A DNA stretch of 64,000 bases from Rhodocyclaceae bacterium UBA2271 (GCA_002347405.1 DDXB01000041.1:18859-82858), one strand, 5' to 3'; positions 1 to 8,255 are shown, counted from the stretch's first letter. A program made the numbers and translations. Notes: generated by a model not told the origin, from the letters alone.

Positions 1-378
1 AAGACCGGCGCGATCCGACAGCGCAATGCCGCGGGCGCCAAATTCGGCAATCACCTCGCGCAGCTTGTCGGCGATGTAGTCAAGTGCCTCGTCCCACGAG
101 GCGCGGCGCCAGTGACCCGCACCGCGTTCACCGGTACGGATCATCGGCGTCTGCGGCCGCTCGTCGTCGTACTCGAATGGCAGGCCGGAAGCGCCGCGGG
201 CGCACAGGCTGGCACCAATTGCCGGATCAGTGATATTGCCCTGAATCCAGTTGACGCGGCCATCGACGACCTCGACCTGGATCGGGCAACGTGCTGTGCA
301 CATGCTGCACAGGCTATATACCGTGCGGCGGCCGGGGCTACCGACACCGCGTGCATTAGGGGCTTTTACCGAACTCAT
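1..378 (-). CDS. Molybdopterin oxidoreductase large subunit, SoeA-like (N-terminal fragment)
   Basis: The gene runs off the left edge, so only the first 126 codons are present. ATG at 378 is preceded by AAGGA at a good distance. The N-terminus carries the [4Fe-4S] ligand pattern of the DMSO-reductase superfamily: CSMCTARC followed about 27 residues later by CARGASG, then the usual RP-TPMIR and SWDEALDYIADKL segments. No twin-arginine signal precedes the first cysteine, so the enzyme is probably cytoplasmic. That favours a SoeA-type sulfite dehydrogenase over the exported PhsA/PsrA thiosulfate and polysulfide reductases, but the substrate cannot be fixed from this fragment. The next genes on the same strand encode a split TauE/SafE-type anion exporter, which supports a sulfur role. 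A formate dehydrogenase-like or other family member remains possible. Confidence 0.8.
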   Translation of the reverse strand, partial: MSSVKAPNARGVGSPGRRTVYSLCSMCTARCPIQVEVVDGRVNWIQGNITDPAIGASLCARGASGLPFEYDDERPQTPMIRTGERGAGHWRRASWDEALDYIADKLREVIAEFGARGIALSDRAGL

Positions 379-540
379 TTGTCTCGTCCTTAATCTCTTA
401 TGGCCTGCTGCATCACACCGGGGTGTGTTCAGGGTGCCAATCTGGTTAGGGCATGGCGCGTAAAGCGCTCATTCGATCCTGTACTACAAAATTGAAGCTG
501 TATTGCAAACTGCCGGGTGACTGATTTCCTTGCTCCCGTC

Positions 541-575
541 GGGGATGCGCCAGAAGTTTTCTCTGGCGCATCCCC
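541..575 (-). terminator. 14-bp perfect hairpin after the split TauE genes
   Basis: The arms GGGGATGCGCCAGA and TCTGGCGCATCCCC enclose a 7-nt loop, 36 nt beyond the stop of the minus-strand exporter gene at 612. No U-tract follows on either strand. It may be a processing or Rho-assisted stop and could act in both directions between the exporter and the molybdoenzyme gene. Confidence 0.55.
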
Positions 576-611
576 ATTGGGAATTACTTCAGACGTGAAA
601 CTCCGTCCTGA

Positions 612-1007
612 TCAGAACACGCCGAGCAGCGACAGGCCGAGCAGTGACAGGCCGACAACGGCGACACGCTTGACCACCAGCGGACTGACCCGCTTGGCGA
701 TCTTCGGCGCGATCCAGCCGGCCAGCAGCGCGGCCGGGAACATGACCAGGAACAGATCGAGGTCGAAGTTGCCAAAGCCGTAGTGCCGGGTCGTGCTCAT
801 CAGGGTGTTGAAGAAGATGGCGAGCAGGGAACTGCCGACCACCACATACATCGGCAAACCGAGCACCACGGCCATCAGCGGCACCATGAAGGGACCACCA
901 CCGAAGCCCATCATTGACGAGACCACGGCAATGAGAAAGGCGCCGATACAGCCAACGATGACGTTGATCTTGAACTCGTTGCCCCAGAACTGAATGTGCA
1001 TATACAT
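612..1007 (-). CDS. TauE/SafE family permease, C-terminal half as a separate protein
   Basis: This is a 131-residue, very hydrophobic protein with about four membrane segments. It carries one copy of the family's glycine-rich half-repeat (SSMMGFGGGPFMVPLMA). TauE/SafE anion exporters normally have two such halves in one chain of about 250 residues. The other half is in the gene immediately upstream (1035-2279), only 27 bp away on the same strand. The ATG at 1007 has its own AGGAG ribosome site, and neither gene shows a broken reading frame. This therefore looks like a genuine two-gene transporter rather than a sequencing frameshift. The likely role is export of sulfite or another organosulfur or sulfur oxyanion across the inner membrane. 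The substrate is inferred from the family and from the molybdoenzyme next door. Confidence 0.75.
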   Translation of the reverse strand: MYMHIQFWGNEFKINVIVGCIGAFLIAVVSSMMGFGGGPFMVPLMAVVLGLPMYVVVGSSLLAIFFNTLMSTTRHYGFGNFDLDLFLVMFPAALLAGWIAPKIAKRVSPLVVKRVAVVGLSLLGLSLLGVF

Positions 1008-1034
1008 TTTTATCTCCTGTTCAAATTGTGCAGG

Positions 1035-2279
1035 TCAGGCCTTGGCAGCCTTGGCGGCAGCAGCTTCCTCGGCGCGCTTCTGGAATTCCTTGAGGATGGC
1101 CTGCTCCTTCTTGTTCTTGGCCATGTAGCCCGGCGTGGTCTGCCAGAACATCAGTGCCGCGAGGATGAAGAGGATCCAGCCGAAGACGAACTTGTATTGG
1201 TCGGCGGTGATCATCGTCGTCAGCACCGGCCCGATGAAGCCACCGGCCAGCATCGCTATACCCAGGGTGATGCCCACCTTCCAGCTGATGAACTTGATCT
1301 TCGAGTAGTTGACTACACCGCTAGCCTGCGAAAACAGCACGGTGGGAGTCACAGTACCGGCCACCACGTTGTGCGGGATCGGGAACATCATCAGCATGAT
1401 CGGGTTGATGATGAAGCCACCGCCCGCGCCCATCAGCACGCCGAAGGTAGCCAAAGCCAGCACGATCAGGAAAGGAACGAAGATGTTGAGGCTGGTGCCG
1501 GCATTCTTCATATAACGGATCGGGAAGGAAATTTTGTTCTCCACCACGACCGTCTCGCTAACCGCTTTTTTGCTGGTGGCTGCGGAGATGAAATATTTGC
1601 CCGGCGCGGAACCCTCGGGAATCTTGATCTGGGCGGAGAAGCTGCCATCCTCCTTCACATCGACGTTGGCCGCAAAGAGCTTATCGACCGTGCGAAAACG
1701 CGCCTTCATGATCTGCATCGAGCGGCGCACCCGCTCCTTGTCGTCAAGGGTTGGCAGCACCTCGCCACGCGAGCCGACGATGCCGGCCTGCAAGGAGGCC
1801 TGGTAGGCGGTGATGGGATGCTTGCCCGGCTCGCGATAGACAACCTCGCCACCGGTATTCGAGAGCGCGCTCGAATAGGACCAGGGCCGGCCTTCCTTCT
1901 TGAAGTCATCGAGGATGGGTTGCGTTTCGCGCGGCACATGAATGCGATAGAAAGCCGGGATCTCGCTGGCCATGTAGAGCTTGTAGGGCGTCTTGCCGGT
2001 TTCCTTGTTCGGCCGGCTGTCGAAGAAGGAGCCGGTCACCGGGTTCTCGTTGAACACCTCGATATACACCGGTTTGCCGGGAGCGGCCTGGCCCGTAACG
2101 GTCACCACGCCGCCATTGGCGAGGCTGGTCTTGTCGACCGTGAATACCGGCACGACCGGCGGCGGGGGGGCGGCCACGGGCGCGGCGCCAGGAGTTGCTT
2201 CCTGCGCCAACACCATCGGGTTGGCGAACAACAGGCCGGCGGCCAGCGCGGCCAGCACAGCGTGCAATTTATATGACAT
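1035..2279 (-). CDS. Secreted-domain protein fused to TauE/SafE N-terminal half
   Basis: The start is placed at ATG 2279, where GGAGG lies just upstream and a clear signal peptide begins (MSYKLHAVLAALAAGLLF, cut near VLAQ). A periplasmic part of roughly 240 residues follows. It begins with a beta-rich TVDKTSLANGGVVTVTG segment, and its later FYRIHV and GSAPGKYFIS segments recall the TIGR02186-type proteins found beside TauE exporters; that similarity is by eye only. The last 150 residues are membrane-spanning with the glycine-rich half-repeat GVLMGAGGGFIINP and end in a lysine/alanine-rich tail. With the gene at 612-1007 it would complete an eight-helix TauE/SafE exporter bearing a large periplasmic substrate or partner domain. 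The sulfur substrate is inferred from context. Confidence 0.75.
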   Translation of the reverse strand: MSYKLHAVLAALAAGLLFANPMVLAQEATPGAAPVAAPPPPVVPVFTVDKTSLANGGVVTVTGQAAPGKPVYIEVFNENPVTGSFFDSRPNKETGKTPYKLYMASEIPAFYRIHVPRETQPILDDFKKEGRPWSYSSALSNTGGEVVYREPGKHPITAYQASLQAGIVGSRGEVLPTLDDKERVRRSMQIMKARFRTVDKLFAANVDVKEDGSFSAQIKIPEGSAPGKYFISAATSKKAVSETVVVENKISFPIRYMKNAGTSLNIFVPFLIVLALATFGVLMGAGGGFIINPIMLMMFPIPHNVVAGTVTPTVLFSQASGVVNYSKIKFISWKVGITLGIAMLAGGFIGPVLTTMITADQYKFVFGWILFILAALMFWQTTPGYMAKNKKEQAILKEFQKRAEEAAAAKAAKA

Positions 2280-2426
2280 ATCCGGATTCCTCCACGAGTT
2301 GAGAGAAGCACAACCAGCAAAACGCATCGATACAGCGCAGCGAAAGCTACGCGAATCGAACTGGCGGGGGAATTGTGAAGATGCTGTAGTGGACTACGTA
2401 ATTCTGCGTAGCCGGCCCGCCGTCGC

Positions 2427-2592
2427 GCCGTCCCGCCAGCGCCGACTTTTGGCGAACGGCAACTTACGCAGGGCGGCCACGCCGCAGCCGCGGCGCCGAG
2501 CCGCCCCAAACCGGGACGACAAGCGCCGCCAGGCGCAATCCACGCCAGGATATGAACGGGGGGCGCCCCGTAACAGACGAGCGCGGCAAGCA
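2427..2592. repeat. Family A core (2427-2450) plus family C mosaic (2496-2592)
   Basis: The A core matches the family consensus ending CCAGCGCCGACTTTT. The C part carries the typical GCGCAATCCACGCCAGG and GGCGCCCCGTAACAGACGAG blocks also seen near 12.7, 22.0, 51.5, 52.4 and 63.9 kb. The element fills the space between the upstream end of the exporter gene and the 3' end of the chemoreceptor gene. No gene is visible in 2328-2640. Confidence 0.8.
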
Positions 2593-2643
2593 ACCCACCC
2601 CCCCCTCTCCCCCCGCGCGGGGAAGGCCGGGAGTGGGCGAACC

Positions 2644-4266
2644 CTAGCTGACGCGCAACTTGCCGACCAGTTGCTGCAACTCGGTGGCGATGTGGGAGAC
2701 ATCCTCGGCATCCTGGCCGGCCTGGCGCATGCTGGCGGTGTCTTCCTCGGTAAGGCCGGAGATTTCCTCCATGTTGCGCGCGACATTCTCGGTGGCAGAG
2801 GTCTGCTCCCGGGTGCTGGCAGCAATACTGCCGACCAGGCCGGTGACCTGGTTTGCCGCGGTGACGATCTGCTTCAGCGCGCTGTCGGTCTCTTCGTTGA
2901 GACGGGCGCTGATCTGCAGGTCCTGTTTGACCTCGCCCATCGACTCAACGGCGGCCTCGGTTTCGTCGCGAATCGATTTGACGACGCCGGAGATTTCGCT
3001 GGTGCTGCTGCTGGTGCGTTCCGCCAGCTTTCTGACTTCGTCGGCGACGACGGCGAAACCCCGGCCCTGCTCACCCGCCCGCGCCGCCTCGATGGCGGCA
3101 TTCAGCGCCAGCAGGTTGGTCTGATCGGCAATCTCGCGGATGACGGTGGTGATCTGGCCGATTTTCTGGATCGAATTACTCAGGTTGCTGACGATCTCGA
3201 CCGAATGATTGGCGGTCGCCACCACCTTGGCCATGGCGACGCGATTCCTGTCCATGTTCGAGTCACCTTCGTGGGCGAATTTTTCATTGCGCTCCACCGC
3301 CACGCCAGCTTCTCCGGCGGCGTTCGCCACTTCCGAGTTGGCGACGCTGATCTCTTCCATCGCCGCCGCGACCTGCATGACACGGCCATCGCGCGTGGCG
3401 CTCCGGGCGATCACCTGTTCGAGTTGCTGCGACAAGTTCCGCGCAGCGCCCGCCGCCTTGTCGGCGGCGCCCTTGACGCCCTCGACAATGCCCTTGAGAT
3501 GCGTCGTGGTGTCGTCCAGGGAGCGCCCCATGTCGCCGAATTCGTCACCGCGCCTGAAGGGCACGGTGGCGGTCAGATCACCCTCCGCAACCTTGGCAAG
3601 CGTCATTTTCAGGCCCTGGACGCCGCAATTGATGTTCTTGGCCAGCAGCAGGATGCCCGCCAGCAGGACCAGCACGCCGACGCCGCAGACGCCGAGAATG
3701 ACGTAGATCAGCCGCTGCCCGGACGTGTGGCTTGCCTCGTAGGTCTGCTTGACGGACGCTTCGCTGAAGGTAACCAGTTTGTCGAGCGGCTTCAGCATTT
3801 TGGAATGGAAGACCGGCCACTCGTTGTCCAGCATTGCGCCGACGGTCGCTTTGTCCTCGGCGGGAAACGCCTTCGCCAACTTGTCGATGAACTGCGGCAA
3901 CTGGAGGATTTGCTGGTCGATAATCGAAATTTGCTCGCGGGTATCGGTGTCAAAAACGCTGTCGCGGGTATTTTCCTTGTAGATCGCCCACTGTTTGGGC
4001 ACTTCCAACTTGACCGAATCGACGTGCGTCACACTGCTGGCGCCAGGCAAGGTGCCGGTGAGCATCGCCGCCATGCGGTAACGCATGTCTTTCAGGTGGC
4101 GATCGATGTCCTTCAATGCCGCGGCGGGCACCACTTGTTTCTCGTAAACCGCGGCCAGCGCTTCAATCCCCTGTTTGGTGCCGTACAACCCGACCACGGC
4201 AAGAATCAGGGAAATCAGGCCGGCCAGTATGCCGCCCATAAAAATCTTGGCCTTGATGCTGTTCAT
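2644..4266 (-). CDS. Methyl-accepting chemotaxis protein
   Basis: The 540-residue chemoreceptor starts at ATG 4266, which has GAGG 10 nt upstream; an ATG four codons earlier has no such site. Order of parts: N-terminal membrane helix (FMGGILAGLISLILAVVGLY), a periplasmic four-helix-type sensor of about 160 residues, a second membrane helix (LIYVILGVCGVGVLVLLAGI), a HAMP segment, then the cytoplasmic signalling domain. The hairpin tip that contacts CheA/CheW is recognisable (IADQTNLLALNAAIEAARAG, then GRGFAVVADEVRKLAERT). There is no C-terminal CheR-binding pentapeptide. It lies between the split exporter and a secreted rhodanese-like gene, so it may report a sulfur compound or redox cue. The ligand is unknown. 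Confidence 0.93.
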   Translation of the reverse strand: MNSIKAKIFMGGILAGLISLILAVVGLYGTKQGIEALAAVYEKQVVPAAALKDIDRHLKDMRYRMAAMLTGTLPGASSVTHVDSVKLEVPKQWAIYKENTRDSVFDTDTREQISIIDQQILQLPQFIDKLAKAFPAEDKATVGAMLDNEWPVFHSKMLKPLDKLVTFSEASVKQTYEASHTSGQRLIYVILGVCGVGVLVLLAGILLLAKNINCGVQGLKMTLAKVAEGDLTATVPFRRGDEFGDMGRSLDDTTTHLKGIVEGVKGAADKAAGAARNLSQQLEQVIARSATRDGRVMQVAAAMEEISVANSEVANAAGEAGVAVERNEKFAHEGDSNMDRNRVAMAKVVATANHSVEIVSNLSNSIQKIGQITTVIREIADQTNLLALNAAIEAARAGEQGRGFAVVADEVRKLAERTSSSTSEISGVVKSIRDETEAAVESMGEVKQDLQISARLNEETDSALKQIVTAANQVTGLVGSIAASTREQTSATENVARNMEEISGLTEEDTASMRQAGQDAEDVSHIATELQQLVGKLRVS

Positions 4267-4302
4267 GGACAACCTCATGCAAAAGTTGATGACAAAAACA
4301 AA

Positions 4303-4325
4303 CCGCCCGGCAAGACACCGGGCGG
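4303..4325 (-). terminator. Rho-independent terminator of the rhodanese-like gene
   Basis: The arms CCGCCCGG and CCGGGCGG enclose a 7-nt loop. On the minus strand the stem is followed by a T-rich run (TTTGTTTTTGTC). It sits 18 nt past the stop of the gene at 4343-4810 and separates it from the chemoreceptor gene. Confidence 0.85.
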
Positions 4326-4342
4326 ATCAAAACGGACAACCC

Positions 4343-4810
4343 TTATTCGGTCGGCAAGCCCAGCTTCTTCCACTCGTCGATGCCGTTACGCAGCCAGTAG
4401 ACTTTCTTGTGCCCGGCCTTGACCGCAAGCACGCTGGCCTTGTAATGCCGCCAACCCGCCGGCGCGTTGCCCTGGATGATGATCGGCTGGGCTTTGTCGG
4501 CGGGGAGCTTGGAGACATCCCAGAGATCCTTGCTGGCGTCGAAGTTCGGCACATTCTCACTCTTGTTGGTGTATGGCACGCTGATGGCGCCCTTGATGTG
4601 CAGTTCGGCATAGTCGCCGGGAACGCGCACGTCATACATCTTGACGCCCTTGTCCATCAGCGCCTTGGCTTGTGCCGCATCGATGATTTCGACGCCGGGC
4701 ACCACGTCGGGGGTCAGGGTGGCCTGAGCAAGCGCCGGCCCGGCGGCGACAAAAGCGAGGGACGCAGCAGCGGCAAGCAACAACTCACGGGTAAAAGAAA
4801 AAGTTTTCAT
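4343..4810 (-). CDS. Secreted rhodanese-like protein lacking the catalytic cysteine
   Basis: ATG 4810 is chosen for its AAAGGAG site. The 155-residue product opens with a signal peptide (MKTFSFTRELLLAAAASLAF, cut after ALAQA), so it is periplasmic. The rhodanese fold is recognisable from MYDVRVPGDYAELHIKGAIS and the C-terminal VYWLRNGIDEWKKLGLP. In active rhodaneses a CxxGxR loop holds the sulfur-accepting Cys. Here the equivalent stretch is IIIQGNAPAGWRHYKAS, and the mature protein contains no cysteine at all. It therefore cannot form a persulfide and is more likely a binding or structural protein. Position beside a chemoreceptor and a TtrSR-like pair suggests a role in handling or presenting a sulfur ligand. 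That role is an inference. Confidence 0.85.
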   Translation of the reverse strand: MKTFSFTRELLLAAAASLAFVAAGPALAQATLTPDVVPGVEIIDAAQAKALMDKGVKMYDVRVPGDYAELHIKGAISVPYTNKSENVPNFDASKDLWDVSKLPADKAQPIIIQGNAPAGWRHYKASVLAVKAGHKKVYWLRNGIDEWKKLGLPTE

Positions 4811-5256
4811 GAACATCTCCTTTGGTAGGTACCGGTTGACATCGAACAAATTCATTGCATGGCACTATACACAGTTCGAATAGCACCGCAAGCGAGACGC
4901 TGCCAGGAGACTGCCTCCCGCGAACGCCAGTGGCAAACTACACCACTGACGCTGCTCTGGGTACTGTGGAAATGCATTAGTTCCGTAAGTAAAACTGCGT
5001 AACCCGAAGAGCGCCAGCCCCCGGATAACGGCAAAGCGTCAGTTTGCCCGGGCTGTACCCGCACTTCACTTCTTGACGTGAAATACACAATTTGACGCCG
5101 GGCAATCCCCTGAGCGCGGCGAAAAAACTTTGCCCCCCCGCCGCGGGGCTGGGGCTAGGGGTGAGGGGGCATGGGAAGTGGCTGACTTTCATGGTGCGGG
5201 GTGATGTTTCACGCATCATGAAAGTCAGCGGCGGCTGAACCCTGTATCCTGCGCGG
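4811..5256. promoter_or_regulatory. Divergent intergenic region with a 13-bp inverted repeat
   Basis: This 446-bp stretch separates the minus-strand rhodanese gene from the plus-strand sensor kinase gene and should hold both promoters. The clearest structure is a perfect inverted repeat, GCTGACTTTCATG (5181-5193) and its complement (5217-5229), ending 27 bp before the kinase start. It could be an operator for the neighbouring response regulator or a leader hairpin. A G/C-rich tract typical of this genome's interspersed repeats lies at about 5130-5170. No gene is visible. Confidence 0.5.
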
Positions 5257-7014
5257 ATGATTGCGCGATCCGCCTTCCTGTATGGCTTGCTGCTATGGCT
5301 GGTAGCTGCGAACGTGCTGGCCGGGACGACCATCCGCGTCGGGGTGCTGGCCTACCGTGGCACCGGCGAGGAATTGTCCAACTGGGAAAATCTGCCGGCA
5401 CAGCTCGCCGCAGCCATTCCAGATCACACCTTCGAGGTACGCTCATTGGCCGGCCCGGCCCTGCACGAGGCCGTCCAGGCCGGCGAACTGGCATTCGTGA
5501 TCACCAACAGCAGCCAGTATGTGGCGCTGGCCGCCGAATTCGGCATTCAGCGCATCGCCACGGTGATGCTGCCCGAGGCGCTGTCATCGAAAGAATCGCT
5601 GGGCTCGGTGGTGCTGACCCTGGCCGGCCGTGACGACCTGAAGCAACTGACCGATCTGCGCGGCAAGCGCATCGCCACCATGGCCCCCGATGCCTTCGGC
5701 GGCTATCTGGTGGCGGCGCGCGAACTGTTGCGCGCCGGCGTCGATCTGGAAGCCGGCGACGCCCGGCTGCTGTTCGTCGGTTTTCCCATGCGGCAGGCCA
5801 TCGAAGCGGTGAGCAGCGGCAAAGCCGACGCCGCCATCATCCGCACCTGCCTGCTCGAGCAGTCGGCGGCCAGGGGCATGCTGCGCGCCGCCGATTACAA
5901 GGTGGTGGCGCCACGGCAACACGCCGGCTTCCCCTGTGCGGCATCCACGCCGCTCTACCCGGACTGGCCGATCGCCGCCGCCCGCGGCGTCGATCGCCAA
6001 CTGGCCAAGGACGTGGCCATGGCGCTGCTGTCGCTGCCGCCCTCGCCCACGGGCCTGACGTGGGACGTGCCCGCCGACTACCAGCCGGTGAGCGATCTCT
6101 ATCGCGAAATGATGCTCGGCCCCTACGCCGACCTGCGCACCTCGACATTCCAGGGCGTGCTCAAGAACCACCGCCTTTTTCTGCTGGGGATTTTCCTGCT
6201 CATCGTCGGCGGAATCATTCACGCCGTGCGCGTCGAATATCTGGTACGGCGCCGCACCGCCGAGCTGCGGGCCGCCCAGGCCCAGGCGCGCGACCTGCAA
6301 CGCAAGACCGAACACATGGCGCGCCTGTCGATCCTTGGCGAAATGTCGGGCACCCTGGCACATGAACTCAACCAGCCGCTGACCACCATCGCCGCCTATG
6401 CCCAGGGCATGGAGCGGCGGTGCGCCGCCGGCAATGCCGACACGACCCTGATCACCGAGACCTTGCGCGAGATATTTGCCCAGACCGAGCGCGCTGCCGG
6501 CGTCATCCGCCGCGTGCGCAACTTTGCCGGGAAACGCGCCGCCACGCGCGAAGTCCGGCCCATCGCCGCCACGGTGCGCGAGGCCATCAACCTCCTGACC
6601 ACCCTGATGCCCGATCTGCCGCCCGTCGTCATGGACGACCAGCTTCCGGACGGAACGACCGCCCTGGCCGACCACCTGCAATTGCAACAGGTGCTGCTCA
6701 ACCTGATGAAAAATGCCGCCGAGTCGATGCGCGAACTACCCTACTTCAGGCGCACGATCACCGTCACCCTGTATCGGACCGACGGCGATCTGATCATCGC
6801 GGTAGCCGACCGCGGCCCAACCGTGCTGGCGGAAACATTGGCCCAACTGTTTGAGCCTTTCTTCACCACCAAATTCGATGGCCTCGGCCTCGGTCTGGCG
6901 ATCTGCAAGAGTATTATCGAGGCCCACGGCGGACGGCTCCAGGTCAAGCCACGCGATCCTCCGCCCGGTCTCGTCTTCCATTTCAACCTGCCCGAAAAAC
7001 GCAATGCCAAGTAA
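5257..7014 (+). CDS. TtrS-like sensor histidine kinase with PhnD-type sensor domain
   Basis: This 585-residue membrane kinase has a signal-anchor N-terminus (LYGLLLWLVAANVLAG) and a periplasmic PhnD/substrate-binding-protein-like domain of about 270 residues (TTIRVGVLAYRGTGEE onward). A membrane helix follows at about 306-325, then a dimerisation/phosphoacceptor domain with H369 (LAHELNQPLTTI) and an HATPase domain. The N box (LNLMKNAAES) and G2 box (GLGLGLAICKSIIEAHGG) are good. The G1 box is weak (ADRGPT). This architecture is that of TtrS, which senses tetrathionate, and of related thiosulfate sensors. Its partner regulator overlaps the 3' end by 11 bp. No tetrathionate reductase genes are in the window; the ligand is inferred from the family and the sulfur-related neighbours. 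Confidence 0.9.
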   Translation: MIARSAFLYGLLLWLVAANVLAGTTIRVGVLAYRGTGEELSNWENLPAQLAAAIPDHTFEVRSLAGPALHEAVQAGELAFVITNSSQYVALAAEFGIQRIATVMLPEALSSKESLGSVVLTLAGRDDLKQLTDLRGKRIATMAPDAFGGYLVAARELLRAGVDLEAGDARLLFVGFPMRQAIEAVSSGKADAAIIRTCLLEQSAARGMLRAADYKVVAPRQHAGFPCAASTPLYPDWPIAAARGVDRQLAKDVAMALLSLPPSPTGLTWDVPADYQPVSDLYREMMLGPYADLRTSTFQGVLKNHRLFLLGIFLLIVGGIIHAVRVEYLVRRRTAELRAAQAQARDLQRKTEHMARLSILGEMSGTLAHELNQPLTTIAAYAQGMERRCAAGNADTTLITETLREIFAQTERAAGVIRRVRNFAGKRAATREVRPIAATVREAINLLTTLMPDLPPVVMDDQLPDGTTALADHLQLQQVLLNLMKNAAESMRELPYFRRTITVTLYRTDGDLIIAVADRGPTVLAETLAQLFEPFFTTKFDGLGLGLAICKSIIEAHGGRLQVKPRDPPPGLVFHFNLPEKRNAK

Positions 7015-7636
7015 GCCCACAATTCCGCTGGTGCATGTCATTGACGACGATGCCGCGTTACTGCGCGCCGTGACATTTTTGCTTGAATCAGCCAGTTGGA
7101 AAGTCGCATCCTACGCCTCGGCCGAGGAATTTCTCGCCGCCTGGGAAGACCCGGCACCCCCCGGTTGCCTGCTCCTCGATATCCGCATGCCGATGATGAG
7201 CGGACTCGAGTTACAACGCATACTCAGTGAGCGCGAGATTGCGCTGCCGGTGATTTTCATGACCGGTCACGGCGACGTATCGATGGCCGTGGAGGCAATG
7301 AAGCTTGGCGCCAGAGATTTCATTGAAAAACCGTTCAAGGACCAAACCTTGCTCGACGCCGTCGCCATGGCGGTGCGCTGTTGTGTGGCCCGCCACGAGG
7401 AAGATTCTGTGCAGCGCGCATTGTGCGAGAGGCTGGAGAAACTCTCGCCTCGCGAGCGGCAGGTCGCCCGACTGCTCGCGGAAGGCCTGCCCAACAAGGC
7501 GATCGGCCAAAAACTCGAGATCAGCGAGCGAACGGTTCAGGTACACCGTCTGCACCTGATGGAAAAACTCGACATTCATTCCGCGGCCGAACTTTCGCAG
7601 ATGATGCTGCGGGCCAACAGCGGCAACAACACTTGA
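7004..7636 (+). CDS. TtrR/FixJ-family response regulator
   Basis: The start is set at ATG 7004, overlapping the kinase gene by 11 bp, which points to coupled translation; the reading frame upstream of it is open but lies inside the kinase gene. The 210-residue product has an N-terminal receiver domain with the acidic pair in HVIDDD, phosphoacceptor D59 (LLLDIRMPMMSG) and the switch and lysine region FMTGHG...EKPFKD. A LuxR-type helix-turn-helix follows at about 147-197 (LSPRERQVARLLAEGLPNKA). FixJ/TtrR-type regulators bind DNA after phosphorylation by their PAS- or PhnD-type kinase. Candidate targets are the genes at 0-5 kb, including the inverted repeat at 5181-5229. That target assignment is inferred. 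Confidence 0.92.
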   Translation: MPSKPTIPLVHVIDDDAALLRAVTFLLESASWKVASYASAEEFLAAWEDPAPPGCLLLDIRMPMMSGLELQRILSEREIALPVIFMTGHGDVSMAVEAMKLGARDFIEKPFKDQTLLDAVAMAVRCCVARHEEDSVQRALCERLEKLSPRERQVARLLAEGLPNKAIGQKLEISERTVQVHRLHLMEKLDIHSAAELSQMMLRANSGNNT

Positions 7637-7639
7637 GCC

Positions 7640-7683
7640 GCCGTACCCGCTTCGGGGCATTTCATCCCACCAGCACCGACTTT
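7640..7683 (+). repeat. Family A repeat, long form
   Basis: The element shows the long form with CCGTACCCGCTTCGGGGCATT, then CATCCCACCAGCACCGAC followed by TTT. It begins 4 nt after the response regulator stop and ends 8 nt before the ATG of the next gene, so it fills the whole spacer. Confidence 0.85.
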
Positions 7684-7691
7684 ATAAAATC

Positions 7692-8243
7692 ATGGGCTAC
7701 CGACTCTCGAAAATCTATACCCGTACCGGCGACGCCGGGACTACCGGCCTGGGCGACGGCTCGCGCATCGGCAAGGATGCGCCACGCGTCACCGCCCTTG
7801 GCGATGTCGATGAACTGAACTCGATCATCGGCGTGCTGCTCTGTGAAGAATTACCGGACGCAGTGCGCAACTTGCTCACCGGTGTGCAGCATGACCTGTT
7901 CGACCTGGGCGGCGAATTGTCGGTACCCGGTGGTGCATTTCTCAAGGCCACCCAGCCGGGCCGGCTGGAAGCCGCCATCGACCGCTACAACAAGGAACTG
8001 GAACCGCTGAAGGAGTTTATTTTGCCCGCCGGCACGCGCGCCGCTGCCGTGGTTCATCAGGCCCGCACTGTCTGCCGGCGCGCCGAACGCAGCGTAGTCG
8101 CGCTGGCGCAATCCGAGGCGGTTTCGGAAGCTTCCCGGCAATACCTGAACCGACTCTCCGACCTGCTGTTCGTGCTGGCCCGCTGGTTGAACAAACACGC
8201 CGGGCACGGTGACGTACTCTGGCAAAAGGGCATCAACGCCTGA
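7692..8243 (+). CDS. PduO-type cob(I)alamin adenosyltransferase
   Basis: The 183-residue protein transfers the adenosyl group of ATP to cob(I)alamin or cobyrinic acid diamide, giving coenzyme B12. The family's ATP-binding N-terminus is intact (KIYTRTGDAGTTGLGDG), as are the helical-bundle motifs VDELNS, HDLFDLGGELS and the C-terminal ARTVCRRAERSVV...YLNRLSDLLFVLAR. Length is normal for the bacterial PduO/MMAB type. It is a trimeric cytoplasmic enzyme in studied members. The start lies directly after a family A repeat; no strong Shine-Dalgarno sequence is visible, only the AT-rich end of that repeat. No other cobalamin genes are nearby. Confidence 0.95.
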   Translation: MGYRLSKIYTRTGDAGTTGLGDGSRIGKDAPRVTALGDVDELNSIIGVLLCEELPDAVRNLLTGVQHDLFDLGGELSVPGGAFLKATQPGRLEAAIDRYNKELEPLKEFILPAGTRAAAVVHQARTVCRRAERSVVALAQSEAVSEASRQYLNRLSDLLFVLARWLNKHAGHGDVLWQKGINA

Positions 8244-8255
8244 CAGCGGCAGTAG

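Noticed and set aside
1008..1034. Frameshift as the cause of the split TauE genes.
   Set aside because: Each part has a proper stop or start and the second has its own AGGAG site; a single base change does not obviously join the frames. Kept as a possible natural split.
1993..4422. An 809-codon plus-strand open frame opposite the chemoreceptor and part of the exporter gene.
   Set aside because: It is antisense to genes with clear family motifs; long mirror frames are expected at this GC content, and its translation shows no recognisable domain.
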